This document shows, in pieces, positions 17,329-26,011 of a stretch of DNA of 64,000 nucleotides. The notes beneath the pieces are model-generated. The model was not told the origin of the DNA, did no database searches, and saw only the letters and a list, made by a program, of their open reading frames with translations. The position numbers were made by a program, and so were the translations under genes. Source of the stretch: Halomonas sp. TA22 (GTDB lineage: Bacteria > Pseudomonadota > Gammaproteobacteria > Pseudomonadales > Halomonadaceae); assembly GCF_013009075.1 (NCBI RefSeq), contig NZ_CP053108.1:2808517-2872516 (forward strand), given 5' to 3'. How positions within the stretch are numbered: the first letter of the stretch is position 1; every line of letters begins with the position of its first letter.

Positions 17329-18465
17329 TTAGCTGCCGGCGCGCTCCTGCGCCAGCCGCACGAGGCGGCGTATCGTCTTTAGGTCGTGGCGCAGCAGCAG
17401 CTGGCTCGCCTCGTTCATCTCGCGCATGTCGACCCAGCCGTCGGCCTGGCGACCCATCGCAAGGCTGGCCATCTGATGCTCGAGCAGCACGGCCTGTAGC
17501 CGGTCCAGCGCACCTTGCAGAGACTCGGCGCGGCTTGCGTTCAGGCCACCCGTGGCGACCAGCTCCATCAGCCGCGTGCGGGTATCCACCCCTCTGCAGC
17601 CCCGCGCAAGCGCCAGCAGTCGTACGCCACTGACGAGCGGCATGAGGCCCTGGCGCTTGAGCTCGATGGCGCTCTCATGGGGCGCACCCTCACCATCCCC
17701 GGCGACACGTCCCAGACGATCCAGCGCGACCGGCGTCTCATCTAGCAGGCTTGCCATCTCATCGAGAAACAGGTGCGCACACGGCACCAAGTCACTCACC
17801 TTCGCGCGCAGCGCATCGGCAAGCAAGGCGTCACCATGTGCCACTTGGAAATCGAAGAGGGTATTGGCTTGCTGAACGCGCTTGGTGCGGCGCTCCGCCG
17901 TCCATATTTCGAGCTGTTCATACCACTCGGAGAGCCGCTTGCGCCACATCGGCCAGCGTGCCATCACATGACCATTGCATAGCGGAATCCCGGCCTTGTC
18001 GAGCCGTTCGGTAAAGCGCTCGCCCAACGACTGGAAGTAGCCATCGATCTCGCTATGCCGGGCATCGGGATAGTCCTCGACGATCATGGCATTGTCCTGG
18101 TCCGGCCCCAGCAGGCTCTCGTGACGCGCCCCCGACCCCAGAATCAATACACAGTAGTTCACAGGCGGCGGGCCCCAGCCCTCCCCCCGCATATCTCCCA
18201 ACGAGAGCTCGATGGCTTGGCGATAGAGATGCGAGTTATGGTCGCTGAGCAGTTGACTGATGCGACTGGCCGGCACATCGAGACGAAGCAACGCCTCGAC
18301 CAACACAGGTTGCCAGGCCTTGGCCTGCGCCAGCGTCTGCGAAGGCCCCAGGCGCATGAACGCATCGCGCAAGGGCGCCAGAAGTGGCGGCCAACTGGCA
18401 TGATCGGGTGGGATGCCCTGGGCGAACAGCGCTCGCCAGGGTGAAGCACGGTGCAGCAGGCGCAT
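17329..18465 (-). CDS. DUF294 nucleotidyltransferase-like protein
   Basis: 378 residues from the ATG at 18465, which has GAGGAG five bases upstream; the frame is open to 18543. The putative nucleotidyltransferase domain (about 130-265) has YCVLILGSGARHESLLGPDQDNAMI, matching the G-S-x-A-R-x-E-x4-x-D-x-D pattern of the family related to GlnD/GlnE. A DUF294 C-terminal helical domain follows with FDFQVAHGD and ARGCRGVDTRTRLMEL. CBS domains usually found in the family are absent; the N-terminal 110 residues are helical. DUF294 genes regularly accompany exonuclease and symporter-kinase genes in acetate-switch loci. Substrate unknown. Confidence 0.85.
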   Translation of the reverse strand: MRLLHRASPWRALFAQGIPPDHASWPPLLAPLRDAFMRLGPSQTLAQAKAWQPVLVEALLRLDVPASRISQLLSDHNSHLYRQAIELSLGDMRGEGWGPPPVNYCVLILGSGARHESLLGPDQDNAMIVEDYPDARHSEIDGYFQSLGERFTERLDKAGIPLCNGHVMARWPMWRKRLSEWYEQLEIWTAERRTKRVQQANTLFDFQVAHGDALLADALRAKVSDLVPCAHLFLDEMASLLDETPVALDRLGRVAGDGEGAPHESAIELKRQGLMPLVSGVRLLALARGCRGVDTRTRLMELVATGGLNASRAESLQGALDRLQAVLLEHQMASLAMGRQADGWVDMREMNEASQLLLRHDLKTIRRLVRLAQERAGS

Positions 18466-18624
18466 GAGGACTCCTCGGGACGTCACTGCAGTGTACCGTC
18501 CCATTCGCTCAAAGCCGCTTGTACCAAAGCCGCATATCGTCAACGCAGACCATCATGAAAATGGCGCCCCGCAGCATGCTTTCACGTGCCGCGAAGGCGC
18601 CATTGGCGTTAGAGACCGGGCGGC

Positions 18625-18930
18625 TTAACGTTTGAAGATGTCGTCGCCCATATCGTCGAGGAAGCGCTGCGCCTTGGTGACCATCAACTGATCGCAGGCA
18701 TCGCGTCCAGGCACCGTGTCGGAGCGCTCGAAGCGGTGTTCGAGCATCTCATCATCCCGTTCACCGCCAGAGGCGGGCTTACGAATCCAGCCGCTGACGC
18801 GAAATTGACCGTCACGCTCCTGGGGATCGGAGATGATCAGATAGCCCTTGTACTCCACCGGCTCGGCCTCGCGGGAGGAGGGTTTCCCCTCCGGCGTGCC
18901 GAACAGGCCGGAAAAGAGTTTCTTCAGCAT
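18625..18930 (-). CDS. HlyU family protein
   Basis: 101-residue protein with the HlyU-family body EYKGYLIISDPQERDGQFRVSGWI, the EHRFERSDTVPGRDACDQL motif and the tail AKQRFLDDMGDDIF-like end. The family is named for a Vibrio haemolysin regulator, but most members have no characterised DNA binding, so a regulatory role is only nominal. It is convergent with nothing and lies 72 bases upstream of the argG stop on the same strand. Confidence 0.8.
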   Translation of the reverse strand: MLKKLFSGLFGTPEGKPSSREAEPVEYKGYLIISDPQERDGQFRVSGWIRKPASGGERDDEMLEHRFERSDTVPGRDACDQLMVTKAQRFLDDMGDDIFKR

Positions 18931-19002
18931 GGCCGTACCTCGCCTGTCATCTCTCTATCGATCACCCACCGTCGCCTCACCTCACTCCATCATTTCATCA
19001 CT

Positions 19003-20223
19003 TCAGTCCTGCTTGCGCCCCTTTCCGGCGGCAATCCGCAGGCGCAGGGCATTGAGCTTGATGAAGCCTTCGGCATCCTTCTGGTTGTAGGCGCCGGCAT
19101 CGTCCTCGAAGGTGGCGATGGACTCGTCGAACAGCGACTGCTCGGACTTGCGACCCACCACGGTGGCACTGCCCTTGTAGAGCTTCATGCGCACCACGCC
19201 GGAGACGCTCTTCTGGGTCTCGTCGATGGCGGCCTGCAGCATGCGTCGCTCCGGGCTCCACCAGTAGCCGTTGTAGATCACCTCGGCGTACTTGGGCATC
19301 AGCTCATCCTTGAGGTGCGCCTCCTCGCGGTCGAGCGTGATCGACTCGATGGCGCGGTGGGCACGCAACATGATGGTGCCGCCAGGCGTCTCGTAGCAGC
19401 CGCGCGACTTCATGCCGACGTAGCGGTTCTCTACGATATCAAGACGGCCGATGCCATTGTCGCCGCCGAGCTCGTTGAGCTTGGCCAGCACTTCATGAGG
19501 CTTGAGCGCTTCGCCATCGATGGCGACGATATCGCCTTTCTCGTAGGTAAGCTCGACGTAGGTGGGCTGCTCCGGCGCCGCTTCCGGCGAGACGCTCCAG
19601 CGCCACATGTCTCCCTCGGCCTCGGCCCAGGGGTCTTCGAGAATGCCGCCTTCGTAGGAGATGTGCAGCAGGTTGGCGTCCATCGAGTAGGGGGACTTCT
19701 TCTTGCTCTTGGAGAAGTCGACAGGAATGTCGTGCTCCTCGCAGTAAGCCATCAGCTTCTCGCGGGAGGTTAGGTCCCACTCGCGCCACGGTGCGATCAC
19801 CTTGACGCCGGGCTTGAGCGCGTAGGCGCCCATCTCGAAGCGCACTTGGTCGTTGCCCTTGCCGGTGGCACCGTGGGAGATGGCGTCGGCACCGGTCTCG
19901 TTGGCGATCTCGATCAGGCGGCGGGCGATCAGCGGGCGGGCAATGGAGGTGCCCAGCAGGTACTCGCCCTCATAGAGGGTGTTGGCGCGGAACATCGGGT
20001 AGACATAATCGCGCACGAACTCCTCGCGCAGATCCTCGATGTAGATTTCCTTGACGCCTAGGGCCTGGGCCTTGGCGCGCGCCGGCTCCACTTCCTCGCC
20101 CTGGCCGATGTCGGCGGTAAAGGTCACGACTTCGCAGTGGTAGGTTTCCTGCAACCACTTGACGATAACGGATGTATCCAGGCCGCCTGAGTAGGCAAGC
20201 ACGACCTTTTTGACATCGGACAT
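19003..20223 (-). CDS. argG: Argininosuccinate synthase
   Basis: Joins citrulline and aspartate with ATP in the penultimate step of arginine synthesis. 406 residues, the usual length of the short bacterial type. The N-type ATP pyrophosphatase loop [11 protein letters not shown] is at residues 9-19, followed by [22 protein letters not shown] and the [12 protein letters not shown] segment. AGGAG stands seven bases before the ATG. It is monocistronic and divergent from rnt. argF is 2.2 kb away, but no carAB or argH is visible. Confidence 0.97.
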   Translation of the reverse strand: MSDVKKVVLAYSGGLDTSVIVKWLQETYHCEVVTFTADIGQGEEVEPARAKAQALGVKEIYIEDLREEFVRDYVYPMFRANTLYEGEYLLGTSIARPLIARRLIEIANETGADAISHGATGKGNDQVRFEMGAYALKPGVKVIAPWREWDLTSREKLMAYCEEHDIPVDFSKSKKKSPYSMDANLLHISYEGGILEDPWAEAEGDMWRWSVSPEAAPEQPTYVELTYEKGDIVAIDGEALKPHEVLAKLNELGGDNGIGRLDIVENRYVGMKSRGCYETPGGTIMLRAHRAIESITLDREEAHLKDELMPKYAEVIYNGYWWSPERRMLQAAIDETQKSVSGVVRMKLYKGSATVVGRKSEQSLFDESIATFEDDAGAYNQKDAEGFIKLNALRLRIAAGKGRKQD

Positions 20224-20380
20224 TCCGGGCTCCTGCTGACTGATTGGCTGTGGCTGGGATTATAGCGCCCTTGTTCGCCTGCGAATACCGCGCAGGGCAA
20301 GCGCTCATCAAAGCTGTTAAACTCTCGCCCAGCCAAAGCGGACAACCGCCAGGGACTCATTTATTAGAAGGGAGAGGGGC

Positions 20381-21046
20381 ATGGTCGAGGCAAGCGCCCG
20401 CGATCTGATGGCTCAACGTTTTCGCAGCTATCTGCCAGTCGTTGTCGACATCGAAACCGGAGGATTCGATGCCCAGCGCGACGCCATTCTCGAGATTGCC
20501 GCAGTGACGCTAAGCATGGACCCGGAAGGCAACCTGTTGCCCGATGCCACCTACGCGTTTCATATCGAGCCCTTCGAGGGAGCGAATGTCGAGCAGTCCG
20601 CACTGGACTTCACCGGCATCAAGCTGAACGATCCCCTGCGCAAGCGGGTGGCGCTTTCCGAAGCCGAGGCGCTGGGCGAGATCTTCCGACCGATACGCAA
20701 GGCAATCAAGGCCAACCAGTGCTCCCGGGCGATCCTGGTTGGGCACAATGCCGCCTTCGATCATGGCTTTCTCAATGCCGCAGTCAACCGCTGCGGGGTG
20801 AAGCGCAACCCCTTCCACCCTTTCTCGAGCTTCGATACCGCCACCCTCTCTGGCCTGGTCTACGGCCAGACCGTACTGGCGCGGGCATGTCGCGCTGCCG
20901 GCATCGAATTCGATAACTCCTCGGCCCACTCGGCACGCTACGACACCGAACGCACCGCCGAATTGTTCTGTGCCATCGTCAATCGCTACAAGGATCTGGG
21001 CGGCTGGGGCCTCGCCCTGCGCGAGCAGGGGCTCGAGGAGAGCTGA
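20381..21046 (+). CDS. rnt: Ribonuclease T
   Basis: DEDDh 3'-5' exoribonuclease that trims tRNA and other stable RNA ends. 221 residues, collinear with E. coli RNase T (215). Catalytic motifs: [10 protein letters not shown] (Asp, Glu), [10 protein letters not shown] (Asp), and [15 protein letters not shown] (His, Asp). [16 protein letters not shown] and [13 protein letters not shown] are diagnostic of RNase T rather than DnaQ. A GGGAGAGG ribosome site precedes the ATG. The adjacent gene on the opposite strand is the HPF-cold-shock fusion, and grxD beyond it is a frequent neighbour of rnt in gammaproteobacteria. Confidence 0.96.
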   Translation: MVEASARDLMAQRFRSYLPVVVDIETGGFDAQRDAILEIAAVTLSMDPEGNLLPDATYAFHIEPFEGANVEQSALDFTGIKLNDPLRKRVALSEAEALGEIFRPIRKAIKANQCSRAILVGHNAAFDHGFLNAAVNRCGVKRNPFHPFSSFDTATLSGLVYGQTVLARACRAAGIEFDNSSAHSARYDTERTAELFCAIVNRYKDLGGWGLALREQGLEES

Positions 21047-21070
21047 CCAGAATGGAGGGGAAAGATTCGC

Positions 21071-21094
21071 CGCCCCTGCCTGACGGCAGGGGCG
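21071..21094. terminator. GC-rich hairpin between convergent rnt and HPF-like genes
   Basis: CGCCCCTGCC, loop TGAC and GGCAGGGGCG form a perfect 10-base-pair stem 24 bases after the rnt stop and just after the HPF-like stop on the other strand. Its position between convergent genes suggests a shared transcription end, but no T-run is seen on either side. Confidence 0.55.
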
Positions 21095-21101
21095 CTCGCT
21101 G

Positions 21102-21740
21102 CTAGTGGCGTGTCTCCCACCCCGCCGGCATATCGAGATCGTCATCCTGACCGCCCGACCCGCCAACCCCCGGCTTGTCGATGATCTGTACCGAACTCGC
21201 CTGAAGACCCTCTTCGCCCTCCTCGGGCGAGAAACGCACACGCGTGCCCACCGTCAGACGATTGAAATCGTTGTGTAACACGGCGTTCTGGTGAAAGTAG
21301 AACTCTTCGCCACTCAAGCTCTTGAGAAAGCCGTAGCCATCCGTTTCGAACAGGCGTGCCACGCTGGCCACCGTGGGGAGCGGACCATCGCCCGCCTGGG
21401 GACGTTTCGTCTTGCCGTCGCGTTTGGCGCTCTGCTTCTTGAGTTGCTTCTCCATCGCTTCGAAGGCGCTGCGAATGATGGGGCGCAACTGGACCTGTGG
21501 GTCGGTCACCTTATCGCTCTTCTCGGCAACAAGCTCCCCCTTGGCGGGTAGCGTGACCTCGATCAGAGCGCGATAGGGATTCCCTGTACGGTGAGGATTC
21601 TGGGTCTGCTCGATGACCACTCGGCACGACACCATGTCATTGCTGAAATGCTCGAGCTTCTCGACACGCGTCTTGATGTAATCATCAATCCATTCGGAGC
21701 GCGACACGTGGTTGTAGGAAATCTCTAACGGTACCTGCAT
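21102..21740 (-). CDS. HPF/RaiA-type ribosome-associated domain fused to a cold-shock domain
   Basis: 212 residues from the ATG at 21740, which has AGGAGG seven bases upstream; the frame is open to 21881. Residues 1-110 resemble hibernation-promoting factor (LEISYNHVSRSEWIDDYIKTRVEKLEHF, quoted in part). A basic Lys-rich linker follows. Residues about 130-190 form a cold-shock domain with the RNP-like YGFLKSLSGEEFYFHQNAVL; the usual F-x-F RNP1 aromatic set is partly kept. The C-terminus is Gly/Asp-rich. It probably binds ribosomes and RNA under stress. Such fusions are known in some proteobacteria. Confidence 0.85.
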   Translation of the reverse strand: MQVPLEISYNHVSRSEWIDDYIKTRVEKLEHFSNDMVSCRVVIEQTQNPHRTGNPYRALIEVTLPAKGELVAEKSDKVTDPQVQLRPIIRSAFEAMEKQLKKQSAKRDGKTKRPQAGDGPLPTVASVARLFETDGYGFLKSLSGEEFYFHQNAVLHNDFNRLTVGTRVRFSPEEGEEGLQASSVQIIDKPGVGGSGGQDDDLDMPAGWETRH

Positions 21741-21902
21741 TAGATTGCCTCCTGGCAATGCCACTGGTGAGCGATGCATTTCGAAAGCTACACCGTCAGC
21801 GTGGTAGTGCCGGTGGCGGATTTCAATATCCTTCAATAAAGGCTTTGGTGACATTGCGTATCCATACACCGCTGCTGCCATGCAATATCATGAAGCAATA
21901 AA

Positions 21903-21932
21903 CAAAAAACCCGCGAGTGATCGACTCGCGGG
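21903..21932 (-). terminator. Rho-independent terminator of grxD
   Basis: On the minus strand CCCGCGAGT, a five-base loop and ACTCGCGGG form a perfect 9-base-pair stem followed by TTTTTTG. It lies 24 bases beyond the grxD stop. Confidence 0.9.
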
Positions 21933-21955
21933 CCTAGACATCTAGCGAAAGAGAA

Positions 21956-22306
21956 TCAGGCGCCGTCGCCCTGCTCCGCCGCATTCGCCTTGGCGGCAGC
22001 TTCCTTGATCATCGGCTCCAGCTCGCCGCTCTGGTACATCTCGATCACGATATCGCAGCCACCAACCAGCTCGCCATTGACCCACAACTGCGGGAAGGTG
22101 GGCCAGTTGGCCACCTTGGGCAGTTCGGCGCGAATATCGGGGTTATCGAGGACGTTGACGAAGGCGAAACGCTCGCCGCAGGCCATCAGTGCCTGTACGG
22201 TCTGCGCCGAGAAGCCGCACTGGGGTAGCTGCGGCGTGCCTTTCATGTAGATGAGGATGGGGTTTTCGCTGATCTGCTTCTGAATGTTCTCGATGGTGCT
22301 GCTCAT
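21956..22306 (-). CDS. grxD: Monothiol glutaredoxin (Grx4 type)
   Basis: 116-residue CGFS glutaredoxin that carries or delivers iron-sulfur clusters with BolA-type partners. The active site PQCGFS has its single Cys at residue 30; Lys22 in MKGTP, WPTFPQLWVNGELVGGCDI and GELEPMIK are family hallmarks. It ends with a clear terminator. The leader between it and the divergent argF contains a nested hairpin. Confidence 0.96.
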   Translation of the reverse strand: MSSTIENIQKQISENPILIYMKGTPQLPQCGFSAQTVQALMACGERFAFVNVLDNPDIRAELPKVANWPTFPQLWVNGELVGGCDIVIEMYQSGELEPMIKEAAAKANAAEQGDGA

Positions 22307-22334
22307 GATAGGAATCCTTTGCGTTGCTTGGCTT

Positions 22335-22372
22335 TTCGCTACTCACCATTCTACTGGTGACAGCGTAGCGAA
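22335..22372. promoter_or_regulatory. Nested hairpin in the grxD/argF divergent leader
   Basis: TTCGCTAC/GTAGCGAA form an outer 8-base-pair stem, and TCACCA/TGGTGA an inner 6-base-pair stem with a TTCTAC loop. A four-base bulge (CAGC) lies on one side. It is 29 bases upstream of the grxD start, so it would be in that gene's leader RNA or serve as a DNA palindrome for a regulator. No known riboswitch pattern was recognised. Confidence 0.5.
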
Positions 22373-22459
22373 TACACCCCTCTCCTCCTAGGATGGCATG
22401 CGCATTGCGCAACACTTGGGGTCTGGCTAGGATGGTGGTTTTTCTCGCGGAGCGACACC

Positions 22460-23380
22460 ATGGCGACTCGCCATTTCCTGACCCTGCTCGATCTTTCGCC
22501 GGATGAACTGAGCCACCTGATTCATCGGGCCATCACCATCAAGAATGGTCTCAAGACGCATGGCCCCACCTACACGCCATTCTCCAACCGCACCCTGGCG
22601 ATGATCTTCGAAAAATCGTCGACACGCACGCGGGTCTCGTTCGAGACGGCCATGACACAGTTCGGCGGGCATGCCTTGTTTCTCTCATCGCGCGATACCC
22701 AGCTCGGCCGCGGCGAGCCGATCGGCGATACTGCGCGGGTGCTCTCGGAGATGGTCGATGCAGTGATGATTCGTACCTTCTCGCATGCCGGTCTCGAAGA
22801 GTTCGCCTCTGCCAGCAGCGTGCCCGTGATTAATGCTCTCTCCGACGACTATCACCCCTGCCAGCTGCTGGCCGACGTGATGACCTGGACCGAGCTGCGC
22901 GGTAGCGTACGTGGCAAGACCGCCGTGTGGGTCGGTGACGGCAACAACATGTGTCACTCATGGGTCAATGCCGCCCGCCAGTTCGATTTCCAGCTACGTA
23001 TCTGCTGTCCGCAAGGGTATGAGCCGCGTCAGGATATCCTTGCTGCCGCAGGCGATCGTGTCTCCCTCGTTCGCGACCCGCTTCAGGCCGCAGCGGATGC
23101 CGATCTTATCACTACCGACGTGTGGGCCTCGATGGGCCAGGAGCAGGAGCAGGCCAAGCGCGAAGCCGCCTTCGCCGGTTTCCAGGTCACCGAAGCGCTA
23201 CTCGACCGCGCAGCCAAGGACGTGCTCTTCCTGCACTGCCTGCCGGCGCACCGCGGCGAGGAGATCAGCGAAACACTGCTCGACGACCCCCGCGCCGTGG
23301 TCTGGCAGGAGGCCGGCAACCGTCTTCATGCACAGAAGGCGCTACTCGAATTCCTGATGCTCGGCCGCGTCGACACCTGA
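22460..23380 (+). CDS. argF: Ornithine carbamoyltransferase
   Basis: Transfers the carbamoyl group to ornithine to make citrulline. 306 residues. The carbamoyl-phosphate loop SSTRTR is at residues 53-58, HPCQ is present in [11 protein letters not shown], the ornithine loop is in the DVWASMGQE segment and the catalytic HCLP is at 259-262. Together with argG nearby it supplies two consecutive arginine steps. It starts 153 bases from the divergent grxD. Confidence 0.97.
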   Translation: MATRHFLTLLDLSPDELSHLIHRAITIKNGLKTHGPTYTPFSNRTLAMIFEKSSTRTRVSFETAMTQFGGHALFLSSRDTQLGRGEPIGDTARVLSEMVDAVMIRTFSHAGLEEFASASSVPVINALSDDYHPCQLLADVMTWTELRGSVRGKTAVWVGDGNNMCHSWVNAARQFDFQLRICCPQGYEPRQDILAAAGDRVSLVRDPLQAAADADLITTDVWASMGQEQEQAKREAAFAGFQVTEALLDRAAKDVLFLHCLPAHRGEEISETLLDDPRAVVWQEAGNRLHAQKALLEFLMLGRVDT

Positions 23381-23405
23381 ATCGCACCGCGACCAGACGA
23401 GCGAA

Positions 23406-24857
23406 TTACCATTGCCGGGTGCAGGCCGGCGCTCCACCATCCTCGCCGGGCCCGGCGATGGCACGCATCTCCTCTGGTGGAGCGAGTTCTAACTTGGCTC
23501 GCTCCAGCAACTCGGCGGGAAGCTCCTTCTTCACCGCCACGCCCAACTCCTGAAACTCGGCAGTCTGCTTGATGAGATTGCCGCGGCCATGGACCAGCTG
23601 ACTCATGGCGCGATCATAGCTGTCCCGGGCGCCGTTGAGCTTCTTGCCCACCTCCTCCATGCTCTCCAGGAAGAGGCGCAGCTTGCTGTAGAACTTCTCC
23701 GCACGGTCGGCAAGCTCGGCACTGTGCTTGCTCTGATCCTCGAAACGCCATAGCTGACGCACGATATTGAGACTGGTCAGCAGCGTGGTCGGCGTGGCCA
23801 CAAGCACATTGTGCTCGATGGCACGCTGAAAAAGCGTTTCGTCATGGCGCAGCGCCTCGACATAGGCCGACTCCACCGGGATGAACATCACTACCACCTC
23901 AGGAGAGTTGAGTCCCGGTAAGTCATAGTAATGGCGATCGGCCAATTCGTTGATGCGATCGCTCACCGCCCGGGCATGTTCGCCCAGTGCCTGGCGCCGC
24001 TCGATCTCGTCTTCGCTGTTCACATAGCGCACGTAGGCGGCAAGCGACGTCTTGGCATCGATGACCAGATGCTTGCCCTGGGGGAGATAGACCAGCGCAT
24101 CCGGGCGCTTGCGCCCCTCGTCGGTAGTGAAGCTCACCTCGCGCTGGTAATCCTTGCCCGGGCGAAGGCCGGCACTCTCCAGCACATTCTCGAGCATCAG
24201 CTCGCCCCAATTGCCCTGCACCTTCTTCTGCCCCTGCAGTGCCCGGGTCAGCTTGTCGGCCTGATCGGTGATCTCGCGGTTCAGGCCCTGCAGGTGCTGA
24301 AGCTCGGTGCGCAGGCTGGCGCGCTGCTCGGTCTCGTGGCGATGAAGCGTCTCGACCTGCTCGCGAAACCCTTTCATCTCGGCCTGAATCGGTAGCAGCA
24401 AACCAGTGATGTTCTTCTGCGACAGTTCGGAGAAGGCCCGTCCCTTGCGCTCGAGGATCTCATTGGCCAGATTCTCGAACTCCTGTCGGAGCTGGTCACG
24501 ACTCTCCCGCAACAGTGCGAACTGCTCATCGAAGTGCTGCTGTTTCTGCTCGAGTGTGGAGGTGAGTTCGGCATGACGCGACTGCAGCTGTGAAAAGGAC
24601 GCTGCGGTTTGCCGGTGGACCCCTTGTTCCTGCTGCCACCACTGCTGATAACGGTCGCGGCTTTCGCAAGCCTCATCACGCTGCGTTGTGGCCATCATCA
24701 ACTCTTCGCGCAGAGCGGCGAGTCTCTCCTGCAAAGCATCGTGGCGTAGCCGATCGCCATGGCCGCGACGTGCCGCGAGGGTGCCAACCAGCGCATAGGC
24801 GAGCATAAAGCCGATTAGCGCGGCCAAGGCCGTCAGCAAGTAGGGCGAATCAGGCAT
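23406..24857 (-). CDS. rmuC: DNA recombination protein RmuC
   Basis: 483-residue protein with an N-terminal membrane helix (residues about 6-26), a long coiled coil (about 40-210) and the RmuC nuclease-like core: VQGNWGELMLENVLESAGL, RPDALVYLPQGKHLVIDAKTSL and FIPVESAY, each partly quoted. The core resembles PD-(D/E)xK enzymes (D-A-K in VIDAKTS). RmuC limits inversion at short inverted repeats in E. coli. Convergent with argF, with a 25-base gap. Confidence 0.94.
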   Translation of the reverse strand: MPDSPYLLTALAALIGFMLAYALVGTLAARRGHGDRLRHDALQERLAALREELMMATTQRDEACESRDRYQQWWQQEQGVHRQTAASFSQLQSRHAELTSTLEQKQQHFDEQFALLRESRDQLRQEFENLANEILERKGRAFSELSQKNITGLLLPIQAEMKGFREQVETLHRHETEQRASLRTELQHLQGLNREITDQADKLTRALQGQKKVQGNWGELMLENVLESAGLRPGKDYQREVSFTTDEGRKRPDALVYLPQGKHLVIDAKTSLAAYVRYVNSEDEIERRQALGEHARAVSDRINELADRHYYDLPGLNSPEVVVMFIPVESAYVEALRHDETLFQRAIEHNVLVATPTTLLTSLNIVRQLWRFEDQSKHSAELADRAEKFYSKLRLFLESMEEVGKKLNGARDSYDRAMSQLVHGRGNLIKQTAEFQELGVAVKKELPAELLERAKLELAPPEEMRAIAGPGEDGGAPACTRQW

Positions 24858-25117
24858 CGACTCTCTCCTGGGTTATCGGACGACTTTCTTTGCCCAATGA
24901 TCGCATGAACGGGACTGGGTTACCTCCCGGCATGCTCGATCGTCGTCAGCTTCCCACTGCCCTCTCGTCGCGTTACTCTCCCGTTACGCACAGGGAAACG
25001 AGATGAACGAATGCTTGGCTTCTCAAGCACCTATTGACTGATGGACAAGGCGAGAAGCGACGCCCCCCCCAGCCCAGAGGATGACGTGGAATACCTCGCC
25101 ACTCACGTCTTCACGAG

Positions 25118-25546
25118 ATGGCAAAGGAAGCGGGTATAACGTCTGGTGACCTGATGGCAGCTATGCGCAATCAGCCCTTGGTCAACGGCAAGCCAGTGCA
25201 TGCTTATATTGAGAGCCATAAGCACGACATCGATATGATGCTCGAATGTTGCCAAGCCATCGAGAACGTCTACTGGTCGCATGAAGGGTACAAGATCGGC
25301 CCCGAGCCGGCTTACTTCGAACGAGTCGCCATTCTCTATCGTAAAAGCAAGAACTATTCCAGGGAGGTGGCAATCTGCGAACGCTGGATAGCGATGGCGG
25401 AAAATTTTCAAGCGTGGCTGGGCGAGAACCCGGAGATGAGAAGAGCGGACGTTACGCAAGGCTCCCGTTCAAAGAATATCTATGAACGACTTCCCAAAGC
25501 CCAGGAATTGCTAAAAAAGCAGCGGGAAAGAGCGGTAGATGAATAA
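25118..25546 (+). CDS. Hypothetical protein with TPR-like helical hairpin
   Basis: 142 residues, not recognised. Residues about 62-92 (YFERVAILYRKSKNYSREVAICERWI) look like a tetratricopeptide hairpin: an aromatic, alternating small and large residues and an E-R-W end. The C-terminus is rich in Lys and Arg (KAQELLKKQRERAVDE). No good ribosome site stands before the ATG. Upstream, a different frame from 25042 reads MDKARSDAPPSPEDDVEYLATHVF and stops at the overlap, with a run of eight C nearby, so the true N-terminus could be frame-shifted. Function unknown. Confidence 0.55.
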   Translation: MAKEAGITSGDLMAAMRNQPLVNGKPVHAYIESHKHDIDMMLECCQAIENVYWSHEGYKIGPEPAYFERVAILYRKSKNYSREVAICERWIAMAENFQAWLGENPEMRRADVTQGSRSKNIYERLPKAQELLKKQRERAVDE

Positions 25547-25600
25547 ACAGGCTCACAGGACTGAAGTGTAATTCACCGCCTCGGTCGCACGATAAGCACG

Positions 25601-25633
25601 AAAAAGCCTCCTAGCAGAGTGAGCTAAGCGGCT
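25601..25633 (-). terminator. Terminator of tRNA-Ala
   Basis: On the minus strand an AGCCGCTTAG arm pairs with CTAGGAGGCT (one mismatch, one G-T) around a nine-base loop, followed by TTTTT, 18 bases past the tRNA 3' end. Confidence 0.8.
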
Positions 25634-25650
25634 GTTTCATATGTTCTTTT

Positions 25651-25726
25651 TGGTGGAGCCTAGCGGGATCGAACCGCTGACCTCAACACTGCCAGTGTTG
25701 CGCTCTCCCAGCTGAGCTAAGGCCCC
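25651..25726 (-). tRNA. tRNA-Ala(GGC)
   Basis: 76-base cloverleaf on the minus strand: acceptor GGGGCCT pairing with AGGCTCC, D-arm GCTC..GAGC, anticodon stem CAACA/TGTTG with loop CTGGCAG (anticodon GGC) and T-arm GCGGTTCGATCCCGC. CCA is encoded. A consensus promoter and a terminator flank it. Confidence 0.97.
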
Positions 25727-25766
25727 ACATGAGCTTCAGTAAAGACAACCCCTGAAACCGAGCGGT

Positions 25767-25795
25767 ATGTTAGGCAACGTCTTCGACAGAGTCAA
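25767..25795 (-). promoter_or_regulatory. Sigma-70 promoter of tRNA-Ala
   Basis: On the minus strand TTGACT and TAACAT are separated by 17 bases, about 40 bases upstream of the tRNA 5' end. Confidence 0.75.
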
Positions 25796-26011
25796 TAGCC
25801 GCAGGATATAAAAGCGACCCAGCTCATACAATGCCATAGTAAGCAATTTAGGGTATGGCAAGCAGCATTAATAAAAGATAACATAATTGGTTCGTTGAAG
25901 AGCTTGGCTAATCGTCTCACCCCATTAGACCAACGTACGAGTGCTGCTTCAGACATCTTCTTGGTTACAAAAAGCCTTTAGTCGCTCGGACACAGCCAAT
26001 CGGGAGTCACC

